Notes under the pieces: generated by a model
What the model saw: the letters and a program-made list of their open reading frames with translations, nothing else
Told to the model about the DNA's origin: nothing
Database searches by the model: none
Assembly (NCBI RefSeq): GCF_004154955.1
Contig: NZ_CP011524.1
Location: 2,604,001-2,668,000, forward strand
Source: Intestinimonas butyriciproducens
GTDB lineage: Bacteria > Bacillota > Clostridia > Oscillospirales > Oscillospiraceae
Direction of reading: 5' to 3'
DNA length: 64,000 nt
Made by a program: the position numbers and the translations under genes
Shown here: in pieces, positions 58,083-64,000 of the stretch
How positions within the stretch are numbered: the stretch's first letter is position 1
Layout: each line of letters begins with the position of its first letter

Positions 58083-60716
58083 TTATCTGTTCTTCCGACG
58101 CACGGCGTCATGGATCACCTTGTAGATCTGGATCGCCACCGTGGGCAGGAACGCCAGGAGGATTACCCAGCCGAACTGGGCCATGGTGAAGGGGCTCACC
58201 TGGAAGAGGGCGTTGAGGCCGGGGAGGAACAGCACCGCCAGCAGCAGTACCACGCCGGCGGCAAAGGCGCCCAGGCTCGCCCTGTTGGTGGTGAGGCCCA
58301 GCCTGAAGATGGACTCGATGCCCCGGCAGTTGAACCCGTGGAACAGCCGGGCCAGCGTCAGCGTGGAGAAGGCCAGGGTCATGGCCAGCCCCGCTCCGCC
58401 GTTGTCGGCATTGAGCCCGATAAAATAGGCTCCCATGGTAGCACAGGCGATCAGCGCGCCGTAGGCCAGGATCTTGAGCATCAATCCCCGGGTGAGAATG
58501 GGCTCGTTGGGGTCCCGGGGCGGCTGGTCCAGCAGGCCCTTCCGCGCGGGCTCCACCCCGATGGCGATGGCGGGCAGCGAGTCGGTAAGGAGATTGATGA
58601 ACAGCAGATGGACCGGTGCAAAAGGCATGCTCAGGCCCAGGATGGAGGTGAAGAGGACGCTGAGAATGCCCGCCATGTTGCCGGAAAGAAGAAAGTTGAT
58701 GGCGTTTTTGATGTTGGTATAGACGCCCCGCCCGTTGACCACCGCCTTGACGATGGTGGCAAAGTTGTCGTCCGCCAGGATCATGGAGGCCGCGTCCTTG
58801 GACACCTCCGTACCGGTGATCCCCATGGCCACGCCGATGTTGGCGGCTTTGAGGGCCGGGGCGTCGTTCACGCCGTCGCCCGTCATGGAGACGATCTTTC
58901 CCTTGCGCTGCCACGCCTCTACAATGCGTATTTTATGTTCCGGCGATACCCGGGCGTAGACGGAGATCCGCTCCAGGCGCTCATCCAGGTCGTGGTCACT
59001 CATATCGGAGAGCTCCACGCCGGACACCGCCTCGTCCCCTTCCCGGAAGATGCCGATCTGCCGGGCGATGGCAGTCGCAGTGACCTTATGGTCGCCGGTG
59101 ATCATGATGGTGCGGATCCCGCCTCGCTTGGCGTCGGCCACGGCTTGGACGGCCTCCGGCCGGGGCGGGTCGATCATGGAGATGAGGCCGATGAAGGTAA
59201 AGTCCCGCTCGTCCTCCAGGGTGAGCGCCCGGACCTCCGGGAGCTCACGGTAGGAGAAGGCCAGTACCCGCAGGCCCTCCATGGAGAGCTCCATGTTGAC
59301 CCGGGAGATGCGCTCCCTCCACTCAGGCGTCATGGGCACCTGTCCCTCCCGGGTAAGGACATACCGGGAACGGTCCAGCAGCACGTCAATGGCGCCCTTC
59401 GTGTATAGGGTGGGGACCCCTTCGATCTCGTGGAGGGTGGACATCAGCTTGCGGTCGGAATCAAAGGCCAGCTCCCCCAGACGGGGGTGGTGCCTGCGGT
59501 AAAGCTCCTCGTCTACGCCGATGCGGTCCCCCAGCATGACCAGGGCCACCTCAGTGGGGTCGCCGATGGCGGTGCCGTCCTCCACATTGGTGGTGGCGTC
59601 GCTGGCCAGGAGGGCCGCCTTCAGGAGCAGCCGCTGCACATCGTTTACCAGATCCAGGTCGTCCCCCTCCAGAAGGGAGCCGTCGGCGTAGATCTTCTGG
59701 GGCGTCATCCTGTTCTGGGTGAGAGTGCCGGTCTTGTCGGAGCAGATCACAGACACCGAGCCCAGCGTCTCCACCGCCTTGAGGTCCTTGATGATGGCGT
59801 TCTGCCGTGCCATCTTCTGGGTGCCCATGGCCTGGACGATGGTAATGATGGAGCTGAGGGCCTCCGGGATGGCGGCCACCGCCAGCGCCACGGCAAACAT
59901 CAGCGAGTCCAGCAGCGCCATATGATGGAACAGGGACAGGGCAAATACCACCACACAGATCCCCAGGATGGCCGTGGCCAGCTTCTTGCTGAAGTCGTCC
60001 AGACTCTCCTGGAGGGGGGTCTTGCGCTGCTGGGTCCGGTTCATCAGGGCGGCCACCTTGCCCAGCTCGGTGTCCATACCCGTGCCCGTGACCACTACCG
60101 TGGCCCGCCCATAGGTCACCAGGGAGCCGGAAAACACCATGTTTTTCTGGTCGCCCAGCGCCACCTTCTCCGCGGCGATCACATCCGAGGTCTTCTCCAC
60201 GCCCTCGCTCTCACCAGTGAGGGAGCTCTCATTGACCTTCAGCGAAAAATTTTCCAGGATTCTTCCGTCGGCCACCACCATGTCGCCGGCCTCCAGCTCC
60301 ACAATGTCGCCAGGCACCACCTGGGCCGAAGGCACCACGGACCGCACGCCGTCCCGGAGCACTTTTGCACTGGGCGAGGACATGGCCTTCAGACTCTCCA
60401 GGGACTTCTCCGCCTTGAAGTGCTGGACCGTACCCAGTACGGCGTTGAGGATCAGGACCGCAAAGATGACGACCGTGCTCTCCACGTTATCCGACACCAT
60501 GGAGATCAGGGCCGCAATGATGAGGATCACCACCAGCAGGTCCTTGAACTGGTCCAGAAACACCTGGAGTCCGGACTTCTTCTTCCCCTCCGCCAGGGCG
60601 TTTTTGCCGTGTTTCTGGAGGCGCTCGGCCGCCTCCTTGGAAGTAAGCCCCGCCTTCGTCCCTCCGAGGGCGCTCAGGGTCTCATCCACGGTGCGGTTGA
60701 AAAATGAGGATTCCAC
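58083..60716 (-). CDS. P-type cation ATPase (P2A-like), probable Mn2+/Ca2+ exporter
   Basis: An 877-residue pump: N-terminal cation ATPase domain (TVDETLSALGGTKAGLTSKE), actuator TGES at 167-170, helix 4 motif AAIPEALS near 284, phosphorylation site DKTGT at 327-331, and hinge motif TGDGVNDAPALKAANIG, with ten membrane segments in all. PEAL places it among Ca2+/Mn2+-type P2 ATPases. The start is taken as GTG at 60716, 10 nt after AAGGAG. A manganese-type riboswitch precedes it, so Mn2+ export is the most likely role, as shown for YoaB of Lactococcus lactis. The 190 nt between the riboswitch terminator and the start hold only small inverted repeats (60768-60784, 60890-60911). Confidence 0.92.
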   Translation of the reverse strand: MESSFFNRTVDETLSALGGTKAGLTSKEAAERLQKHGKNALAEGKKKSGLQVFLDQFKDLLVVILIIAALISMVSDNVESTVVIFAVLILNAVLGTVQHFKAEKSLESLKAMSSPSAKVLRDGVRSVVPSAQVVPGDIVELEAGDMVVADGRILENFSLKVNESSLTGESEGVEKTSDVIAAEKVALGDQKNMVFSGSLVTYGRATVVVTGTGMDTELGKVAALMNRTQQRKTPLQESLDDFSKKLATAILGICVVVFALSLFHHMALLDSLMFAVALAVAAIPEALSSIITIVQAMGTQKMARQNAIIKDLKAVETLGSVSVICSDKTGTLTQNRMTPQKIYADGSLLEGDDLDLVNDVQRLLLKAALLASDATTNVEDGTAIGDPTEVALVMLGDRIGVDEELYRRHHPRLGELAFDSDRKLMSTLHEIEGVPTLYTKGAIDVLLDRSRYVLTREGQVPMTPEWRERISRVNMELSMEGLRVLAFSYRELPEVRALTLEDERDFTFIGLISMIDPPRPEAVQAVADAKRGGIRTIMITGDHKVTATAIARQIGIFREGDEAVSGVELSDMSDHDLDERLERISVYARVSPEHKIRIVEAWQRKGKIVSMTGDGVNDAPALKAANIGVAMGITGTEVSKDAASMILADDNFATIVKAVVNGRGVYTNIKNAINFLLSGNMAGILSVLFTSILGLSMPFAPVHLLFINLLTDSLPAIAIGVEPARKGLLDQPPRDPNEPILTRGLMLKILAYGALIACATMGAYFIGLNADNGGAGLAMTLAFSTLTLARLFHGFNCRGIESIFRLGLTTNRASLGAFAAGVVLLLAVLFLPGLNALFQVSPFTMAQFGWVILLAFLPTVAIQIYKVIHDAVRRKNR

Positions 60717-60911
60717 ACTTGCCACACTCCTTCTGCATCTATCTTGTCCAATCGGGCATAAAACTTCATGCGCCATTGGCGCATCACGATAAACGGGCAG
60801 AAGCGGACACATGAAGTCTTTGTGCATGCAGGTCGTCCAGGCCCACACGCTTTGATTCCGGACCGTGCCGTCATAGGCGCGCATGACCCTTTTGCTATGC
60901 TTATAGCAAAA

Positions 60912-60963
60912 AAGACTTTTGAGTATGGGCTTTGAGGATTCGAAGCCCATACTCAAAAGTCTT
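60912..60963 (-). terminator. Riboswitch-controlled terminator ahead of the P-type ATPase
   Basis: A perfect 21-bp stem (60912-60932 with 60943-60963) followed on the minus strand by TTTTTTG, with a second small hairpin (60890-60911) just after. Its first arm begins AAGACTTTTG, which can alternatively pair with CAAAAG at the 5' end of the aptamer. Confidence 0.88.
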
Positions 60964-61044
60964 GTCACCGGAATCGGCGCCCTCCACCAGGCCCTGACCG
61001 GACCGTGATGTTGATGGAGGAACTTGCGACTACTCCCTTTTGAA
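60952..61044 (-). ncRNA. yybP-ykoY (Mn2+) riboswitch aptamer
   Basis: On the minus strand the leader starts about 10 nt after a consensus promoter and reads CAAAAGGGAGTAG, later CATCAACATCACGG, and ends CGGTGACAAGACTTTTG. The GGGAGTAG and AGACYTTTG blocks closing a P1 helix (CAAAAG with CTTTTG) are the hallmarks of yybP-ykoY aptamers. Binding of Mn2+ should keep the P1 helix, free the terminator arm and let the ATPase be expressed. The 5' block has one G fewer than the usual GGGGAGTAG. Confidence 0.78.
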
Positions 61045-61051
61045 CAGTGGA

Positions 61052-61080
61052 ATTATACCGGATATCCGCCCGTTTGTCAA
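61052..61080 (-). promoter_or_regulatory. Consensus promoter of the riboswitch-ATPase transcript
   Basis: On the minus strand TTGACA (61075-61080) and TATAAT (61052-61057) with a 17-bp spacer: a perfect consensus. Confidence 0.9.
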
Positions 61081-61142
61081 GCCCGTCAAAAGTGAAAGAT
61101 GGAAAACTTTTGCTCGCTCCCCCTCGCTTCCTCTCCCTTTTG

Positions 61143-61171
61143 TTGCAAAGGCTCCCATTTTGGGGTACAAT
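61143..61171 (+). promoter_or_regulatory. Housekeeping promoter of nadE
   Basis: TTGCAA (61143-61148) and TACAAT (61166-61171) with a 17-bp spacer, 28 nt before the nadE start. Confidence 0.75.
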
Positions 61172-61198
61172 ATCTGCAACGCAAAGGAGGTCTTTTTC

Positions 61199-63118
61199 AT
61201 GCGCGATGGTTTTGTCAAGGTCGCCGCCGGCACGCCCGCCATCCGGGTGGCCGACTGCCGTTACAACGCCGAGAGCTGCTTTACCCTCATGCGGGAGGCC
61301 TACCGCCAGGGTGTGCGGGTGCTGTGCCTCCCGGAGCTGTGCCTCACCGGCTATACCTGCGGGGACCTGTTCCTCCAGGACACCCTTCTGGACGGCGCCG
61401 AGGAGGCCCTCTCCACGGTGCTGGAGGCCACCAGGAGCCTGGATATGATCGCTGCCGTCGGGCTGCCGGTCCGCCGGCACAACAAGCTCTACAACTGTGC
61501 GGCGGTCATCCACAAGGGTGAGATTCTGGGCGTGGTCCCCAAGACCCATCTGCCCAACTACGGCGAATTCTACGAAAAGCGATGGTTCACCCCCGGAGGG
61601 CCCGCAGACCGGCTCTTCACCCTCTGCTCCCAGGAGACGGTCTTCGGCACCGACGTGCTCTTCTCCTGCGAGACGCTGCCCGGTCTCACCATCGGAGTAG
61701 AGCTGTGTGAAGACCTGTGGGCTCCCCAGCCGCCGTCGGTCAGACTGGCCCAGGCCGGTGCCACGCTGATCCTGAATCTCTCGGCCAGCGATGAGACCGT
61801 GGGGAAAGACGTCTACCGCCGCTCTCTGGTCACCGGGCAGTCCGCCCGTCTGGTCTGCGGCTATCTTTACGCCGACGCCGGCGAGGGGGAATCCACCACC
61901 GATCTGGTGTTTGCCGGGCACGATCTCATCGCGGAAAACGGCGTTCTCCTGGACGAGAGCCGCAATTTTGCCTCCGGCCTCACCGTGTCAGAGGTGGACG
62001 TCAATCGTCTGCTCTCCGAGCGCCGCCGTTTGAGCACCTTCCCGGCCGCTCCAAACGACTCGACGCTGCGGGTGAGCTTCAATCTGGCCCCCTCCACCAC
62101 CACGCTCACCCGCTATGTCTCCCCCACCCCCTTCGTACCCGAGGACGCCGGAGACCGGGCGGAGCGCTGCGACGAGATCCTGAAGATCGCGGCTATGGGG
62201 CTCAAAAAACGCATCGAGCACACCCGGGCCGCCGCCGTCGTGGTGGGCCTCTCCGGCGGACTGGACTCCACCCTGGCCATCCTCATCGCCGCCATCGCCA
62301 TGCGCCTCCTGGACCGTCCGGCCAGCGACATCATCGCCGTCACCATGCCCTGCTTCGGCACCACGGACCGTACCCGGGACAATGCCGTGGAGCTCTCCCG
62401 CCGCCTGGGCACCACCCTGAAGCGCATCGATATCGGCGAGGCGGTGAAGCAGCATTTCCGGGACATTGGCCAGAGCATGGAAACCCATGACGTTACCTTT
62501 GAAAACGGCCAGGCCCGGGAGCGGACCCAGGTGCTGATGGATATCGCCAACCAGGTGGGCGGCATGGTGGTAGGTACCGGCGACCTCTCCGAACTGGCCC
62601 TGGGCTGGGCTACCTATAACGGGGACCACATGTCCATGTACGGCGTCAACGCCTCCATCCCCAAGACCCTGGTACGGCATCTGGTCTCCTACGTCTGCGG
62701 CGACAAGGCCGAGAGCGAGCCGGAGCTCTCCCACGTACTGGCAGACATTTTGGATACCCCCGTGTCTCCCGAGCTTCTGCCCGCCATCAACGGTCAGATC
62801 TCTCAAAAGACCGAGGATTTGGTGGGCCCCTACGAGCTCCACGACTTTTTCCTCTACTATGCCATTCGCTGGGCCTTCCCGCCCAGAAAAGTGCTGCGCC
62901 TTGCCGAGCATGCCTTTGGCCGGAGCTATGACAGGGCCACCATCCTGAAGTGGGAAAAAACCTTCTACCGCCGCTTTTTCAACCAGCAGTTCAAGCGCTC
63001 CTGTCTGCCGGACGGGCCCAAGGTGGGCTCTGTCACCCTCTCTCCCAGGGGCGACTGGAGGATGCCATCGGACGCCGTGGCCGTCCTTTGGCTGGAAGAG
63101 CTGGAGGCCCTGGAATAG
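61199..63118 (+). CDS. nadE: Glutamine-dependent NAD+ synthetase
   Basis: A 639-residue two-domain enzyme for the last step of NAD+ synthesis. The N-terminal nitrilase-type glutaminase carries the triad Glu46 (LCLPELCLTGY), Lys115 (VPKTHLPNY) and Cys170 (IGVELCEDLWAP); the C-terminal synthetase has the ATP-binding loop GLSGGLDSTLAI near residue 350 and GTGDLSELALGWATYNGDHMS. The ATG at 61199 has AAAGGAGG upstream and gives the standard N-terminus; the 53-codon longer reading spans the promoter. Confidence 0.95.
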   Translation: MRDGFVKVAAGTPAIRVADCRYNAESCFTLMREAYRQGVRVLCLPELCLTGYTCGDLFLQDTLLDGAEEALSTVLEATRSLDMIAAVGLPVRRHNKLYNCAAVIHKGEILGVVPKTHLPNYGEFYEKRWFTPGGPADRLFTLCSQETVFGTDVLFSCETLPGLTIGVELCEDLWAPQPPSVRLAQAGATLILNLSASDETVGKDVYRRSLVTGQSARLVCGYLYADAGEGESTTDLVFAGHDLIAENGVLLDESRNFASGLTVSEVDVNRLLSERRRLSTFPAAPNDSTLRVSFNLAPSTTTLTRYVSPTPFVPEDAGDRAERCDEILKIAAMGLKKRIEHTRAAAVVVGLSGGLDSTLAILIAAIAMRLLDRPASDIIAVTMPCFGTTDRTRDNAVELSRRLGTTLKRIDIGEAVKQHFRDIGQSMETHDVTFENGQARERTQVLMDIANQVGGMVVGTGDLSELALGWATYNGDHMSMYGVNASIPKTLVRHLVSYVCGDKAESEPELSHVLADILDTPVSPELLPAINGQISQKTEDLVGPYELHDFFLYYAIRWAFPPRKVLRLAEHAFGRSYDRATILKWEKTFYRRFFNQQFKRSCLPDGPKVGSVTLSPRGDWRMPSDAVAVLWLEELEALE

Positions 63119-63138
63119 TCTTACCTCCCCCGTCCCAA

Positions 63139-63168
63139 CAGGGCGGTCTGCCAAAGCAGACCGCCCTG
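63139..63168 (+). terminator. Terminator of nadE
   Basis: A perfect 13-bp stem (63139-63151 with 63156-63168), 4-nt loop, followed by a pyrimidine-rich stretch CCTCTTTCTC. The 170 bases from here to citrate synthase are AT-rich, with a hairpin at 63282-63306 and no promoter I can fix. Confidence 0.75.
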
Positions 63169-63337
63169 CCTCTTTCTCTCCGCCGCGCCGTTCTCCGCAG
63201 TTTTTTCGCAAAATGAAACTTTTCTCCATTCACAGAATGGTAACATTTATATGATAAAGTAAATTTGATAATATAGACCACCAGCCGGGGGAGCTTCCTC
63301 CGGCTGTGCTTTACACAGAAAGGAGTGCGATCTTAAC

Positions 63338-64000
63338 ATGGCCAGCAACCCCAACTACAGCGATGTGACCCCCGCCATTGAGGCCTTGGCGCGCCGCAGC
63401 CTGGAGAACAGCTCCATTGCCGCGGACGACTACGTGCGCTACGATGTGAAGCGCGGCCTCCGCGACCTGAACGGCAAGGGCGTCCTGGCGGGACTGACAG
63501 AGATCTCCGACATCGTCTCAAAAAAGATGGTGGACGGGGAGGAGATCCCCTGCGAGGGCGAACTCTATTACCGCGGCTATAGCATTCAGGACCTGGTGGG
63601 TTCCGCCCTGCGCGAAAAGCGCTTCGGCTTTGAAGAGACCGCTTACCTGCTTCTCTTCGGTCAGCTTCCCACGGAGACGGAGCTCTCCGCCTTTTCCGCC
63701 CAGCTCTCCTACTACCGCACGCTTCCAAAAAACTTTGTCCGGGACGTCATCCTCAAGTCCCCCACCCAGGATATGATGAACTCCCTGGCCAAATGCGTTC
63801 TCTCCATCGCATCCTATGACGACAAAACCGACGACATCAGTTTGCCCAATGTGGTGCGGCAGTGTATGCAGCTTATCGCCACCTTCCCTCTCTACGCCGT
63901 CTACGGCTATCAGGCCTATCACTACAAGGAGGGGAATTCCCTCTTCATCCATGCCCCCCGTCCGGAGCTCTCCACAGCGGAGAACATCCTCACGCTGCTC
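63338..64000 (+). CDS. Citrate synthase, 5' part, runs off the window
   Basis: The first 221 codons of a citrate synthase, open to the window end: GLRDLNGKGVLAGLTEISDI, then GELYYRGYSIQDLVG near residue 68 and FGFEETAYLLLFGQLPTETE near residue 90. The catalytic histidines and aspartate lie beyond the end. It condenses acetyl-CoA with oxaloacetate. The N-terminal extension of about 50 residues before the YRGY block suggests the longer Clostridia type. AAAGGAG precedes the ATG. Confidence 0.92.
   Translation, partial: MASNPNYSDVTPAIEALARRSLENSSIAADDYVRYDVKRGLRDLNGKGVLAGLTEISDIVSKKMVDGEEIPCEGELYYRGYSIQDLVGSALREKRFGFEETAYLLLFGQLPTETELSAFSAQLSYYRTLPKNFVRDVILKSPTQDMMNSLAKCVLSIASYDDKTDDISLPNVVRQCMQLIATFPLYAVYGYQAYHYKEGNSLFIHAPRPELSTAENILTLL

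Noticed and set aside
60717-60968. An 84-codon N-terminal extension of the P-type ATPase
   Set aside because: It would begin inside the riboswitch terminator and has no similarity to cation ATPases; the GTG at 60716 has a proper AAGGAG ribosome site.
1-64000. CRISPR arrays, insertion sequences, prophage or attachment sites
   Set aside because: No regularly spaced repeats, transposase or integrase motifs, or flanking direct repeats were seen. The repeats present are gene-internal (Cna-B domains) or regulatory.

Overview
The window is chromosomal DNA from a high-GC Clostridia, most likely an Oscillospiraceae gut bacterium of the Flavonifractor/Pseudoflavonifractor/Lawsonibacter type. This is inferred from a GC content near 60 percent in a clearly Gram-positive gene set, AGGAGG ribosome binding sites, frequent GTG and TTG starts, a low-GC-type pst/pho locus, ethanolamine microcompartment genes in the Firmicutes order, an LPQTG surface protein and anaerobe-type metabolism. 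No phage, insertion sequence or CRISPR array was seen. Genes are dense, with many ATGA overlaps and strong hairpin terminators.

Layout. 1-270: 3' end of a metallopeptidase gene and a two-way terminator. 275-11431 (minus): a 12-cistron ethanolamine utilisation operon read eutG-A-B-C-L-E-M-T-D-(90 aa)-N-H-Q. Its eutM frame carries a long disordered N-terminal extension plus an internal start. 11570-12121 (plus): a small membrane protein. 12204-18628 (minus): the phosphate locus pstSCAB-phoU and phoB-phoR with Pho-box-like repeats. 18719-20804 (minus): a HAD phosphatase and rpoN (sigma-54). 21030-21220: tRNA-Thr and tRNA-Tyr. 21420-25791 (minus): asnS, a LytTR regulator operon with three membrane proteins, and a lipoprotein. 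25864-28975 (plus): pseudouridine catabolism (psuK, psuG), a small membrane protein and an O-acetyltransferase. 29023-31604 (minus): an MBOAT/DHHW polysaccharide acetylation pair.

31814-37775 (minus): a 1868-aa sortase-anchored VWA/Cna-B adhesin preceded by a class I c-di-GMP riboswitch and a 68-aa conserved protein; upstream lie three 11-bp-period direct repeats spaced exactly 59 bp. 38098-38724 (minus): udk. 38889-43627 (plus): a sigma-54 activator followed by a -24/-12 promoter driving a CitMHS transporter and a two-gene AtuA-type module, the best candidate for an undescribed catabolic system. 43731-50519 (plus): a secreted CocE-like hydrolase, asnB and a BceAB-type ABC exporter. 50603-51213: a lower-GC divergent XRE/unknown pair around a palindrome. 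51337-55020 (plus): secG, rnr and a GH3 lipoprotein. 55033-58032 (plus): a BlaI/M56 protease signalling operon with paired TACAnnTGTA operators. 58083-61080 (minus): a P-type cation ATPase behind a probable yybP-ykoY manganese riboswitch. 61143-64000 (plus): nadE and the 5' part of citrate synthase.

Functional links inside the window: sigma-54 and one of its activators and target promoters are all present; PhoBR probably controls pst; c-di-GMP probably controls the adhesin; several eut enzymes carry similar short amphipathic helices that look like microcompartment targeting tags. All function calls are from reading sequence and recalled family features; no database search was run.
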